NCBI GenBank assembly: GCA_951640165.1 | Contig: OX621241.1 | Coordinates: 3,296,001-3,360,000 of the forward strand | Reading direction: 5' to 3' | DNA from: Pseudoips prasinana | Taxonomy: Eukaryota; Arthropoda; Insecta; Lepidoptera; Nolidae | Length of the DNA stretch: 64,000 nt | Part shown: positions 31,821 to 43,300 of the stretch, piece after piece | Layout: each line of letters starts with the position of its first letter | Position numbering within the stretch: position 1 is the stretch's first letter | The notes under the pieces: generated by a model | The model's input: only the letters and a program-made list of their open reading frames with translations | What the model was told of the DNA's origin: nothing | Databases searched by the model: none | Program-made: the position numbers and the translations under genes

Positions 31821-32057
31821 TTGACAATGTCACACAGATCATCCTAGCCCCAAACTAAGCAAAGCTTGTACTATGGGTACCAGGTGACGATATACATACT
31901 TATATAAATAGATAAATACTTAAATACATACAATACATCCATGACTCAGAATCAAATATTCGTGCTCATCACACAAATATTTGCACTTACCGGGATTCGA
32001 ACACAGGACCACCAGCTTTGTAGGCAGGAGCACTACCAACTAGGCTACGGTGATCGT
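31821..32057 (-). mobile_element. SINE family B
   Basis: TGACAATGTCACACAGATCA, AAGCTTGTACTATGGGTACC, CCGGGATTCGAACACAGGA and AACTAGGCTACGGTGATCG. It lies 5' of the LINE at 32128. Confidence 0.85.
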
Positions 32058-32127
32058 CTAGTGACAGTCAGTTTACTATGTTGTGGTTATTATAGTACGT
32101 ACACACATTTTAAAATCGATTAAATAA

Positions 32128-34806
32128 TATACTCACTTAAGAAATAATATTAAACGTGGAGGCTCATGTATATTAGTAAAAAAAGGTATTGAGTACGAAA
32201 CTTTAACAGAAATATCAAAATACTCTTTATCTGGAATCATTGAATGCTGTGCTATAAAACTAACTAAATTTAATTTAATAGTGATATGTATATATAGACC
32301 TCCAAAACCATGTAACTTATATAAATTTTATGAGAACCTAGATGATATTTTAAAAAAAGTGTCCAAGAATCACATAAATACTGTGATACTATGTGGTGAC
32401 TTTAATATTGACACACTGAAACGGAATAAATTATCAACAGAATTCGAATCATTGCTTTTGAGCTATAACCTAAAATTAGAGATTATGCAGCCGACAAGGC
32501 TTAGTAGTAAAACATGTTTAGACAATTTCGCTCACAATATGCGTCAGAAATGCGAATATGAAATTATAGAACTAGCATTATCCGACCACACCGCACAAAT
32601 ATTAAAAATCCCAGTTCGTAAATATTCAAACATAAAATCCTGGCGTAAAAGAATAAGAGACATATCCAACGAAAACCTAGTTAAATTCGGTGGCCACCTC
32701 AAAAATCTAACTTTTTCAGATGTATACAATACACCAGACCCAAACTCAGCATATAACAACTTCCTCGACATATTTCTTTTACTGTACAATTTATGCTTCC
32801 CCTACAAAACAGTAACTGTTAGATCAGAAAATAAAATTAAATGGGTATCAAAAGGTATTCGAATGTGTAGCAAGAGACAACGCTATTTATTATGGCAAAT
32901 GAGATTAAAACCAACTGTTGAAAATAAAGAAAATTTCAAAAATTATACTAAAAAGTTTAAAAAAATCGTTAAATTAACGCATAAGGCCCAAAATAATCAT
33001 TTAATTAACAATTCAAAAAATAAAACAAAGACGTCTTGGCAAATAATAAATAATAGCAAAAAAATAAGTGAACCTATTATACGAATAAAAAAACAAGATT
33101 TAACAATAAATGACCCAAAAGAAATAGCAGATTCGTTTAACAACTATTTTATTGATCAAATAGGCCAAATACCAAATAATAAAACTTTAGACGTCAAAAG
33201 AATTGAATACAATCCACATTCAATATTTATATCACCTATTGTACCGCAGGATGTAATTAAAACTATACACCACTTAAAATCTAAAAAGAGCCTTGGATTT
33301 GATGGCATATCAACTGAAGTGATAAAATTTGTCTCTCATATAATAGCTGGCCCACTAACCCATATCATAAATAATAGTATAACTGCAGGTATATTTCCCG
33401 AGAATTTAAAAATGACTGTTATAAAACCACTACATAAAAAGAACACGAAGGATGATATGACCAATTATAGGCCAATTGCATTGATTCCCGTTTTCTCCAA
33501 AATAATAGAAAAAATCATATATGAAATCATTTTTAACTTTTCAATCAAATTTAATATTCTATGTAAAGAACAAAACGGTTTCATGAAAAATAAAAATATA
33601 AATATGGCTATATATTATTTACTAGTTACAGTAATGAAAAATGTTGATAATAAAATTCCTATATGTGCAATTTTTACCGATATGTCGAAAGCTTTCGACT
33701 ACGTCAATCATATTCTTTTATTTGAAAAGCTTTATGCTTATGGAATACGCGGTAATGCCTTAGATTTGATCAAGTCGTATATCAGCGGTCGTAAGCAAAT
33801 CACAGAAATAACGAGGGTTTGTACTAAAACTAGAATTGAACAAACGTATAAATCCACCTCGAGAGAAATAAAATTCGGAGTTCCGCAGGGCAGAGTCCTG
33901 GGGCCACTTTTATTTCTGCTGTATATTAATGATCTCCCTTGCCAAATCAATCACCCAATGGTTTTATACGCGGACGATAGTACAGCATTAATAAAATGCC
34001 ATGACAAACAGCTGTACGAAAACGACGTAAACGATACACTGAAAGTACTAATTAACTGGTTAAATCATAATAACTTACTAATTAACTTAAACAAAACAAA
34101 TATAATGCACTTCTACCAAAGACTGCGTATTGGAAACTTAAACATAAATTATAATAGTCAAACCATTGAAAGAGTTGAAGTCGCTAAATTTTTAGGTATT
34201 ACATTAGACAGTCAATTAACATGGAAAGCTCAAGCTGAAACAATATGTAAGAAACTAAGTACATCTGCTTATGCATTGTATAACATTTCGAAAAAAGTAA
34301 ATATTAAGACAGTACTAGTAGCCTATCACGGCTTGGTGGTCTCGATACTAAGATTTGGGATTATCTTTTGGGGCAATTGTACTTATAGAGAGGATATCTT
34401 TCGTGCTCAAAAACGCTGCATACGTTCAATGTTCAATATTAAGGTCACAGACAGTTGTGTCCCAGTTTTCAGAGAACATAAATTGTTAACATTCCCATGT
34501 ATTTATATTTTAGAAATGGCAATATTTGTTAAAACCAATCCTCAACTATTTAAATCTTTAAAAGAAGCTCGATATCGTACAGTCTCTATGAGATCACAGT
34601 ACCAAAACCTATTGTATGAAGGTAACTGTAAAACAGCTTTGTTTAAAAAAAGTGTTATGGGAATGGCTCCTGTTATTTTTAATAAAATACCTAATTGTAT
34701 TAAGGTTCAACCTTTAAAAGTTTTTAAAAAGAGACTCACCACGTTATTGCAAAATAATTGTTATTACTCAGTTCGAGAATACTTAAATGATGCTTCTATA
34801 AATTAA
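32128..34806 (+). CDS. LINE ORF2: endonuclease (partial) and reverse transcriptase
   Basis: The frame is open from 32128; its first ATG is 32284 and an ATA-start reading begins at 32281. The N terminus is cut, because the first endonuclease strands and the catalytic Glu are absent. RGGSCILVKKG (32155), YRPP (32296), CGDFNID (about 32395) and SDHTAQI (about 32581) are the remaining endonuclease motifs. The RT has TDMSKAFD (33679), GVPQGRVLGPLLF (33880) and YADDSTALI (33967). The C-terminal FRAQKRCIRSMFNI (34399) and a final YYSVREYLND resemble CR1-group elements of the Daphne/Crack type, a placement made from memory. QGR replaces the usual QGS of RT motif B, which may weaken activity. No stop or frameshift is seen. 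The fragment at 38990-39660 is a relative. Confidence 0.85.
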   Translation, partial: YTHLRNNIKRGGSCILVKKGIEYETLTEISKYSLSGIIECCAIKLTKFNLIVICIYRPPKPCNLYKFYENLDDILKKVSKNHINTVILCGDFNIDTLKRNKLSTEFESLLLSYNLKLEIMQPTRLSSKTCLDNFAHNMRQKCEYEIIELALSDHTAQILKIPVRKYSNIKSWRKRIRDISNENLVKFGGHLKNLTFSDVYNTPDPNSAYNNFLDIFLLLYNLCFPYKTVTVRSENKIKWVSKGIRMCSKRQRYLLWQMRLKPTVENKENFKNYTKKFKKIVKLTHKAQNNHLINNSKNKTKTSWQIINNSKKISEPIIRIKKQDLTINDPKEIADSFNNYFIDQIGQIPNNKTLDVKRIEYNPHSIFISPIVPQDVIKTIHHLKSKKSLGFDGISTEVIKFVSHIIAGPLTHIINNSITAGIFPENLKMTVIKPLHKKNTKDDMTNYRPIALIPVFSKIIEKIIYEIIFNFSIKFNILCKEQNGFMKNKNINMAIYYLLVTVMKNVDNKIPICAIFTDMSKAFDYVNHILLFEKLYAYGIRGNALDLIKSYISGRKQITEITRVCTKTRIEQTYKSTSREIKFGVPQGRVLGPLLFLLYINDLPCQINHPMVLYADDSTALIKCHDKQLYENDVNDTLKVLINWLNHNNLLINLNKTNIMHFYQRLRIGNLNINYNSQTIERVEVAKFLGITLDSQLTWKAQAETICKKLSTSAYALYNISKKVNIKTVLVAYHGLVVSILRFGIIFWGNCTYREDIFRAQKRCIRSMFNIKVTDSCVPVFREHKLLTFPCIYILEMAIFVKTNPQLFKSLKEARYRTVSMRSQYQNLLYEGNCKTALFKKSVMGMAPVIFNKIPNCIKVQPLKVFKKRLTTLLQNNCYYSVREYLNDASIN

Positions 34807-34979
34807 TTTTTTATGCTACTGACGTTGTATTAGTTTTAAGGGTATTGTGAGCAAATGTGGCTCATAAATGTTTGTATGCCTAAATAGGCAGAATGTACAA
34901 GGATTCGTTATTTATCTGTAACACCAATTGTAAACACCTACATTCTTTGCAAATAAATGATTACTTACTTACTTACTTA
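32128..34979 (+). mobile_element. 5'-truncated CR1/Daphne-like LINE
   Basis: Contains the frame above and a 3' UTR of about 150 bp ending TTTGCAAATAAATGATT and a (ACTT)n microsatellite at 34963-34979. Truncation in the endonuclease is typical of incomplete reverse transcription. The left boundary lies between the SINE (32057) and 32128. Confidence 0.8.
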
Positions 34980-35430
34980 AGATTCCCACATTAAATTTCC
35001 ATCTCGCGCCAGAATACGGCCGCTGTCGTCCAGTCGTGATCCCTGTCAACAAATCCACAATACAGGCTGACTCGTTGTCACCCCAATTCAACAATGCAAT
35101 GATTAATTATCAGTTCTTGTACTTCAGTATGGACGGGCATTCGATTCAGGTTCACTTGTGGATTTTTTGGGGTGGCAATGACAAGTGTCATGGCGATTAG
35201 GATGACAAAATATGCTGAGATATGATGAGAAAACATTATTCAAAGAGATGAAATGTCTTTAGATGGATTTAAGCAGTAGACTTTTGAGATTAAATAATAA
35301 ATAAATAAAAAAAATGTGAGCCGTCACGGGACGCCTGGCAGATGTGAAACATCGACATTATTTTGTAAAAGTAATATGCAGAAAAGAACATATTGTGATA
35401 GGAACTAAATATGTCATAATGATAAAATAA
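34980..35430. other. No recognised feature
   Basis: Unassigned. Words such as GTCACCCCAATTCAAC near 35078 and GGTGGCAATGACAAGTGTC near 35171 are moderately GC-rich but match no family here. Confidence 0.35.
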
Positions 35431-35439
35431 AAAGTCGAT

Positions 35440-35525
35440 TGCGCATGGCGACGCGTCGCCACACCGTACACACTACTATCGTATAGCGTGGCGACGCGTC
35501 ACCACGGTATGCGTCGCCACGCCAG
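35440..35525. repeat. Cluster of GC-rich ACGCGT palindromes
   Basis: TGGCGACGCGTCGCCA at 35446-35461 is a perfect 16-bp palindrome. TGGCGACGCGTCACCA at 35489-35504 is the same with one change. GCGTGGCGACGC (35486-35497) pairs exactly with GCGTCGCCACGC (35511-35522). Confidence 0.85.
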
Positions 35526-35564
35526 AAATCTTTTATACGTGCGGCTATAGATGTTTCACATCAA

Positions 35565-35735
35565 AAGGTTTTTATTCACGTAGACTTTAAAAAAGCGCTT
35601 GTAAATAGTGAGAACATGTTTGTAGTCATGCAGTTATTATTTCTAGTTACTTATTACAGATATTTAGGTACACGGAATGTTAAAATATTATATTTATGCT
35701 TTGCATATATTGCTATCATCATCATATTAGCAGAA
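35565..35735 (-). repeat. Family S
   Basis: AAAGGTTTTTATTCACGTAG, TTTAAAAAAGCGCTTGTAAA and GAACATGTTTGTAGTCATG. This is the reverse of 5657-5870. Confidence 0.65.
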
Positions 35736-35965
35736 AGACGTCCACTGCTGGACAAAGGCCTCCTCCAAAGATCTCCACAATTGCCGGTCTTGCGCTATCC
35801 GCATCCAGCGATTTCCAGCGACCCGCACAAGTTCATCGGTCCATCTTGTAGGGGGCCTGCCCACGCTGCGTCTTCCGGTTTGTGGTCGCCACTCGAGACA
35901 CCTTTCTGTCCCAGTGGCCGTCGGTTCTACGAGCTATGTGCCCTGCCCACTGCCACTTCAGCTTG
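35722..35965 (-). mobile_element. RTE-like LINE 3' end (family U)
   Basis: AGACGTCCACTGCTGGACAA, AAGATCTCCACAATTGCCGG, AGCGATTTCCAGCGACCCGC and GGGGGCCTGCCCACGCTGCG. The minus strand gives the RGRPPTRWTDEL-type C-terminal end of RTE-like proteins, followed by its tail. Confidence 0.65.
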
Positions 35966-35989
35966 GCAATTCTTACGGCTATAGAAAAA

Positions 35990-36175
35990 AAAATCTACTG
36001 GTCGATTTCGGCCATGGCGGCCATCTCATTATACAATATAGTGCACACACACACTTGTGCACTGGGACTCTTTCTATTCCATCACTCTCATGACCTGATG
36101 GGACGACTACAGACACGAGCGTACTGCAGATAATGAGGTCCTGGGGACAAATCACGTGTCGGGCTGAAATCCCGT
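35990..36175. mobile_element. Rearranged SINE family A
   Basis: The left half is reversed SINE A body (GGTCGATTTCGGCCATGGCG, TCTATTCCATCACTCTCATG). It is joined at about 36120 to plus-orientation head sequence (CAGATAATGAGGTCCTGGGG, GTGTCGGGCTGAAATCC). Foldback or recombination product. Confidence 0.6.
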
Positions 36176-36989
36176 TTACTTCTGTTGACTAGCGAATCAG
36201 TTGAAGCCTTCTAGGTGAATTGTATACTACAGGTGAAATAGTTGCATAAAAAGCTTAGTAATATAAAAAATACATGTACATTCCAATAATAATAATTATC
36301 AATTTAAGTTTCAACAATAATGCCGTATTTAGAGGAGAGTGTGTTGTGTGCGTGTGAGTGGGTGTGTGTGTTTGTGGGTGTGTGTATGTCATGGAAGCCA
36401 CCGATTGCTCTGGCATTTGTGAACCAATTTCCATGATTATTTTTAATAAATATCTTGGCTAAACACGATGTTGGCTGCAGTGGCGCCGACTGTTCTTTAC
36501 CAAAACAAATTTTGTTCATATTCACTGAAAACTGACTGGTTATTTTTATTTTTAAAAATATTACCTTTAGCATTCGATATTTTATTCCTTACCTGCAAAC
36601 TCGTCTTACTTACACTCGTATGCAAGATGTTTGAAGGTGTGTTGTGTAATCAATTAAATTAGATCTGCAAATATACTGAATTCTAATTATTAGGCAAAGC
36701 AAATGACAAAACTAACTTGCTCGAGGCAGCTTAGACTGCCTTAAACTGGTTTAAGTTGGTTTGAACCGATATGCTCCGGTAAGGCGATTTAAGCTAAGTC
36801 GGAAGTTTAAAAGTGTCAGCCTCGTATATCGTATTTTACTTTGAGAACTGTTGTTGTATAAAAGTGTAATCAATTTTGTTTCTCAATTAGTTCGTTTATA
36901 ATAGTTTTCAAGAGACATCTTAAAATGAATTGTATAAATTTAAGTTTTTTTTTTTATTTATTGTTCAAACTATTTTTACATAATATGTT
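36176..36989. other. No gene; GT-rich run
   Basis: GTGTGTTGTGTGCGTGTGAG to GTGTGTGTATGTC (36338-36390) is an imperfect (GT)n tract. The rest is unassigned, with a poly-T run at 36946. Confidence 0.4.
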
Positions 36990-37125
36990 TTTAGATATAC
37001 GACCCTCGCTTAAAACACAGGAGTTTAAGCGAGGGTCGAGGGTTTAAGTACCGGTGGGAATCGAACCCATGACCAAGGGGTATCCGGCTCCATATGCGTT
37101 AACCGCTCCGCCACCGCACCGTGGT
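36990..37125 (-). mobile_element. tRNA-headed SINE (family F)
   Basis: The minus strand reads GCGGTGGCGGAGCGGTTAAC, TGGAGCCGGATACCCCTTGG and a perfect B box GGTTCGATTCCCACCGG. The body after the head is short. Confidence 0.6.
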
Positions 37126-37214
37126 ACTGAGACTCAAATTTAAACAATCTATTCGATATTTCATAACACATTTAAGACGCTTCTAACTCCACCTTACCGA
37201 AACCTACGTGGCTA

Positions 37215-37260
37215 ATTACGTACTGGTGGGAATCGAACCCACGATTCCCACCCGCACTTA
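37215..37260 (-). mobile_element. Family F fragment
   Basis: GTGGGAATCGAACCCACGAT. Only the B-box arm is kept, with an extra inverted GTGGGAATCG piece. Confidence 0.45.
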
Positions 37261-37610
37261 AATTGATGCAATTCATTTTAAAGATTTCTGTAAAATCGTT
37301 TTCAGTATAGCATGTTTAAAATGCTAAAAATAATAAATGAAATCATAGTAAATAATAAAAACTATGATTTAATAAATATTCAAAAATAGTTTTCAAGACT
37401 TTGAATAGTTTATAGCACGTGTGGCGTAGCGGTTAAGACATAAAAGGATTAAATTGTTTGTATGTTTGTTTGTAATAAATAAAAAATATAAAAATACTGA
37501 ATGACTGATTAAATGAATAAAATTATTAAATAAATGAATAAAAATAGTAAACATACGACTGATTTCTGAAATAAAAAAATATTTCATCTATCCAAAACTA
37601 TATAGTATTA
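37261..37610. other. No gene; family D head fragment
   Basis: AGCACGTGTGGCGTAGCGGTTAAG at 37412-37436 (shown only in part: CACGTGTGGCGTAGCGG) is a 25-bp family D head. The rest is AT-rich and unassigned. Confidence 0.5.
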
Positions 37611-37614
37611 TCAG

Positions 37615-37865
37615 CAAGTGAAGCGCTCACAGCCAGCTGCTCTCACCGAAACGTAATTAATCGGCGAGGCAAAGCACATATACACGCGGTCAGTCTATAG
37701 ATGGGTGACCGCCGAAGTAGTTAAATGTCTGAGCGTCTTCCTCCCTTCGGAGGGCACCTCGAGCTGTCGGTCCCGGTCGTAGCCGTTACACATCATTCTA
37801 TAAGCCATATCGGAGGCCTACTCGGCGGCTTGAACAACTGTGACACTAGAGTAGCCCATACGATA
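37615..37865 (+). mobile_element. SINE family E
   Basis: AGCGCTCACAGCCAGCTGCT, then the 5S-like block AATCGGCGAGGCAAAGCAC and CTATAGATGGGTGACCGCC, then TTCGGAGGGCACCTCGAGCT and tail GAACAACTGTGACACTAGAG. Confidence 0.65.
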
Positions 37866-38318
37866 AAGTAGAAAAACCAAGTACTTTAGAAATAAAATAG
37901 AGTTATGTGGCTGTATTTTATTTCTAAAAGTATTGAAGATATCTAAGAAATTCACAATAATGCTAACCAAGTTTTAAATCTCATTATTTGGCGTAATTAA
38001 TTCATTAAAAATACTACTGAATCGTTACATCAATCTACTCGTGTGAAGCCAGGGCGTGTAACTAAGTAGTAAAAACAAACATGCGTTGGGTTAAGACGCA
38101 TCGAGCGGTCTTAATTATTTTATAACGTAGATACTTACTTACATAGGTATGCATCCGGTCCAAGAAGCACCCCGAGTAAATATTATTTATAAGTAAATAA
38201 AGTTGATGTTTCGACCATAACATACCCTGTGCAGGAATCGCATCCGAAACACCAAGATCGATAGAAGTGCACCAAACTACGCCATAGATAAAGACAAACA
38301 GTTTCTACATCCTAAAAA
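37866..38318. other. No recognised feature
   Basis: Unassigned AT-rich sequence. ACTTACTTACATAGG near 38132 may be a LINE microsatellite end. Confidence 0.35.
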
Positions 38319-38631
38319 TCTATACATATAAGAAAATCGTAGGAAAGTCAAAACTGTACATTGAATATTTTTTAAAAAGGATACTTGGGGCGTGATCTAT
38401 AATCGGTATCAAAGCTGAAAATAAAGTTTTTAGAATTTTTGTCTGTTTGTTTGTATGTATGTCCGGGCTAAACTCAAAAAGTACTGCATGGATTTACTTC
38501 AAATTTTGCATGAATATTACTATGAGGTCGGGTCAACATATAGGGTACATATTATCACGCTATCACCTACGGGGTAGGAGCTGTGATAATTCATAAAGTT
38601 TAAAGCGGGTAAAACCGCGGGGCACAGCTAG
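38319..38631 (+). mobile_element. Helitron, complete non-autonomous copy
   Basis: A|TCTATACATATAAGAAAATC at the 5' end and GCGGGTAAAACCGC hairpin, CAG-CTAG|T at the 3' end. 313 bp. Confidence 0.85.
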
Positions 38632-38989
38632 TATTAAATATCTAGGTGCACTTTCCAAATAGCAAGCAACTTTAATTGATCCCCACCATCCCATCTGAAC
38701 TTCAAAGCTACAAAGATATCAGGGATGCAATGGGGCGAAGCTGGCACGGCGCATTAAGCCCGTGGCAACAATCTTTACGGGGATAATCGGGACATTCATG
38801 GATATTCTGGGACATTGAAGTCATTTCGCTGGCATTTAACTAAAAGGGTATAGTGATTGGTGTTATTTTTATTTCGCGATGAGCAACATTGTCGCGTTAG
38901 TTTGTTTACTAAAGTGTGTAAGCAGTCCTCCTACGTATAAATGGACTGAAACACACACACAAAAAATATTTGTAAACGATTAAGCAAAT
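38632..38989. other. No recognised feature
   Basis: Unassigned. ACACACACACAAAAAAT lies near 38952. Confidence 0.35.
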
Positions 38990-39660
38990 TCATATGCGCT
39001 TTATAATTTATTCAAAGTTGTAGATCAGAAAACTGCAATCATTGCTTACCATGCCTACGTCACATCAACTCTACGCTTTGGTATAATATACGTGGGAAAT
39101 TCATCCAATAGAGAGATCGTCTTTAGGGCACAGAAGAGATGCCTAAGGGCGATATGCGGTATTAAAAGTGTTGATACATGTAAGCCATTTTTCTTTAAGC
39201 TACGTATACTGACTCAACCTTGCCTTTACATTTATGAGGTAACCATATTTGTTAGAAGTAATTTAAATTTCATATGTACAAAATACGCTTCAGATCACAT
39301 AAAACAGTATTATATAATAAAAAAATTATAGGTATGGCACCTAAGATCTATAATAAATTGCCACGACATATTGTAGAACAAAGTAATATTTCTAAATTCA
39401 AATCACTGTTGATAGAACTGTTTAGTGAATAAAACTTACTACAGCATGAATGAATATCTTCTGGACAAAACTATATATATGACTCCGATTTGTGCATTGA
39501 TCCATTTAATTAGGATTTGGTTATCATTTGTTTTTTTTATTGATTTGGTAATTATTTTTTATTAATTTATTATTAAATAACTTTGTATTCAATTATTGTG
39601 ATGTTATGTAAATGTATTACTATCGATATCTGTAAAAAGTGTGACATTTACGTAAATAAT
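38990..39660 (+). pseudogene. LINE RT C-terminal fragment with 3' UTR
   Basis: The frame at 39092-39331 contains FRAQKRCLRAICGIKSVDTC and LTQPCLYIYEVTIFV. It aligns with FRAQKRCIRSMFNI ... FPCIYILEMAIFV of the LINE at 32128-34806. After an internal deletion and a stop, GMAPKIYNKLPRHI (39333 on) continues the alignment in another frame. No catalytic domain remains. Its 3' UTR seems to resume at 43667-43830 beyond the inserted LINE. Confidence 0.7.
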
Positions 39661-39670
39661 ATTTTTAATT

Positions 39671-40383
39671 ATTATAAAAAAATTTCGTCCTGGGCAAGAC
39701 GTTAAACTGCCTTGCGTTCGACAGGTACAATCGAATGTATTATTGTGGCTCTCTCCCACTTTGTACATAAAGTCTGTTTCGGCAAGGAAGGCAACCCACA
39801 GCTGATATGCAGCGGGTTTGGCGGACTTGGCGGAATAGCACGGCAATTGTGGAAGGCCAAGGGCGACGGTAGAGAGCGTACAGTTACCGTCGGCCAGACA
39901 CATCATCCAAACTCTCCTCTAGTTGTAGCGGTTCTCCGTTCCACTAGAGATAGGAGGGGAAGGACGAGTGTGTGCATCTGTGTTTGCGCGTACACTTATG
40001 CACCTTAATATTTCCTGCGCACCTGACTGCTTCCGAACATGGACTCCGATTACAGCAAAGTCCTGTGGCGATGGGGTGAGGTAGAGAGGTCTGGATTGAT
40101 GCGAACCAGGCTTTGTCTGATGCCTGCACACGGGCGGTTCTGGGGGTGTATGTATGTACACCGTGGTCGCTTTCGCTCTGCGCATGGGGTGACAGAATGG
40201 ATTCGGCAGCACCCAGGGTGACAAAGCAGCCCTATTTAGGGAGGCACTGCTTTCCCTGCTCAGCCAGGGAGGGGACTAGAAAAGGTGTCCCAAAAAAACG
40301 CTCACCCCGACTTAAGAGAGGGTAGTAACCACGGCTGCCTCTGCATCTATTTTTATCGTGGTCGACGCTACACAAGTAATAAA
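39671..40383 (+). promoter_or_regulatory. 5' UTR/promoter region of the LINE
   Basis: GC-richer than the flanks. The stretch from about 39979 (CTGTGTTTGCGC) to 40022 (TCCTGCGCA) matches SINE A body at 37 of 44 positions, and the resemblance extends weakly about 80 bp upstream. An internal promoter is expected for an intact LINE but no specific element is recognised. Short frames here are not convincing. Confidence 0.5.
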
Positions 40384-43300
40384 ATGAAAACGCAACCATC
40401 ATCCAATACTATGACATTCGGCGCGTGGAACGTTCGGACGCTTCTCGATAGTGATGCTAACGCCTGTCCTGAGCGAAAAACCGCTATTGTAGCTCGAGAA
40501 CTTCGTCGCTATAATATAGATGTGGCTGCTCTCAGCGAAACACATCTCGCTGACGAAGGGGAGCTGGTGGAAGACGGTGGCGGGTATACTTTTCTGTGGA
40601 AAGGTACTGCTGCCTCTGAACCGCGGCGGTCGGGCGTTGGTTTTGCTATCAAAAACCACCTCTTAAAGCGTCTTCAGGAATATCCTGTGCACATTTCTGA
40701 CCGCGTGACCACATTGCGCTTGCATCTTGAACACGACAATTATCTAAATGTCATCAGTGTCTATGCTCCAACGCTGGACAAGTCTGATGACATCAAGGAT
40801 AAATTTTATGAGGAGTTGACACACTGTCTCGAGCGCGTACGCCCCAGTGAACAGATCTTACTACTGGGCGACTTTAATGCCAGAGTCGGGCGGGACTATG
40901 AAGCCTGGCCTAAAGTTTTAGGCAGACACGGAATAGGCAACATGAATAGTAATGGCAGGTTGTTGCTTAGTCTTTGTGCTCAATTCGATATGGCTATAAC
41001 GAACACTATGTTCCGACTTCGCGCCAAGCACAAGGCTACGTGGATGCACCCACGATCAAAACACTGGCATTTAATTGATTACGCAATCGTACGACAAAAA
41101 GATATTTCCCAAATCCAAATAACCCGTGTAATGCGGGGAGCACACTGTTGGACTGATCACCGGCTTGTTGTCACCAAATTGAATCTCTGCTTACGTCGTC
41201 CCCGCAGATCAGGAAGAGTGAAGCTTGCGTGCTTAGATGTAGATAAGCTTCAGAATCTCGGGACTAGACAACAGTTTGCACAAACTTTAGCTAGTACGCT
41301 CCCATCCCTACGAAACGGCGCGGAGGGGGTTGATGCAGAGTGGGGAGCTTTATCTTCTCATATTTTAGGCACTGCTCAAAATACTTTGGGTGTCAAAGTC
41401 CGTAAGAATGAGGACTGGTTTGATGAGAACGACAGGGTTCTTGCGGATGCAATCGGCAAACATCGTGTCCTGCTTAGGAATGGTAGCAGAGAGAAGCAAG
41501 GTAGAGGCGCTGCAGAGATCAAAAAGAGTGACATGGAGCTGCGAAAACTTTCTAGGGAAATAAAAAATCGGTGGTGGCAAGAAAAAGCTCGGCACATGCA
41601 GTGGCTCGCTGATACGAATCAGCTCGGAGAGTTCTACGGTGAGGTTCGAAAACTGATTAGTACGAGGAATTCGCTGAAGGTCCCTTTGAAGTCCATGGAC
41701 GGCAAAGGCCTTCTAGAATCTAAAGACGCTATATTAAAGCGATGGGCTGAACACTTTAGTGCCCTACTTAATGTTGATCGATCAGCTGATCTAGAACACA
41801 TCAGATCGATGCCTCAGATGTCAGTAGCAAATCAGATGAACGAGCAACTGTCACGCAATGAGATCGTTCTTGCCATAAAACAACAGCCAAATAAGCGTGC
41901 GGCTGGCATGGACTGCATACCGGGAGAATTGATCAAATATGGCGGTGACGAGTTGCATTCAGCCTTTTATGAACTTTTTGTTCTTGTGTGGGAAACGGAA
42001 CGTATTCCAGCAGACTTTAAAGTGTCTCGTATTTGTGCCCTATACAAGAACAAGGGTGACCGTTCCGATTGTAACTCCTACCGCGGTATTTCATTTTTAT
42101 CAGTCCCTGGAAAAGTCTTTGCCAGAGTATTACTAAACCGCCTAATGACCCTATCTGAAAAGATTTTGCCGGAAACCCAGTTTGGCTTCCGACCTGACCG
42201 AGGCACTTGTGAGGCGATTTTCTCATTGCGTCAACTACAAGAAAAGAGCCGTGAACAGGGGCGAAAGCTATACCTGTGCTTCGTTGACCTTGAGAAAGCC
42301 TTTGATAGTGTGCCTCGAGAAGCCCTCTGGATAGTACTGGAAAAGTTAGGATGCACGGATAAATTTGTGAGACTCCTGAGACTCCTGCATGATGACATGG
42401 AGTGCTGTGTCGCTGTCGACGACGATCAGTCAGACTTCTTCCCCGTTACCTGTGGGGTGAAGCAAGGGTGTGTTCTTGCACCTACACTGTTCGCGTTGTA
42501 CTTTGCAGTCGTAGTCCGCGAGGCCCTGCAATTATTTTCCGATGGAGTTCGCATCCGTTTCCGAACAGACGGCAATCTTTTTAATCTAGCCAGATTTAAG
42601 GCCCGCACCAAAGTTTCGTATGCAATGATCACTGAGATCATGTATGCAGACGACCTGTGTTTTGTGGCGGAATCCCCAGATAGCCTGCAGCAATTGATGT
42701 CCAACTTTCACGAGGCTTGCCAAAAATTTGGCCTGAAGATCAGTGTCAAGAAGACGGAAGTTATGTCCTTGGACAATAAGGGTCATAAGACACTGACCAT
42801 GAAACTCGGTGAGGACTCGTTAAAGCAGGTTGATAAATTCCGGTATCTGGGGAGCACATTAACATCGAAGTGCGACCTTGATGCTGAGATCAACGGCAGA
42901 ATCGGTGCTGCTGCTGCAGCATTCGGCAAGCTGGATGCCAAGGTCTTCCGTTCCCATAACCTCAAACTGGCTACCAAAATATCGGTATATACGGCAATAG
43001 TATTGCCCAACATCTTATACTCCGCCGAGACGTGGACTGTATACCGTCGGCATATCCGCACACTAGACCAATTCCACCTTAAATGCCTGCGTAAAATACT
43101 TAAGATCCGATGGTCTGATCGTGTGCGTAACACCGAAGTGCTGCGACGAGCCAATGTTGGTGGCATTGAGGCTTACCTTATGCGGCGACAGCTTCGATGG
43201 TGCGGTCACGTGTCTCGAATGGCGGAGGAGCGAGTGGCTAAGCGTATCTTTTATTCCGAGCTGAAGGAGGGGAAACGAAAGCAAGGCGGACAGTTCCTCC

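Noticed and set aside
35616..35984. 122-codon plus frame
   Set aside because: It spans family S and a reversed RTE-like tail. It is an accidental frame through repeats.
39919..40224. 101-codon minus frame and short plus frames in the LINE 5' UTR
   Set aside because: No domain or start context. The region is better explained as UTR shared with SINE A.
42783..43166. 127-codon minus frame, with others at 40399-43326
   Set aside because: Antisense shadows of the long LINE frame.
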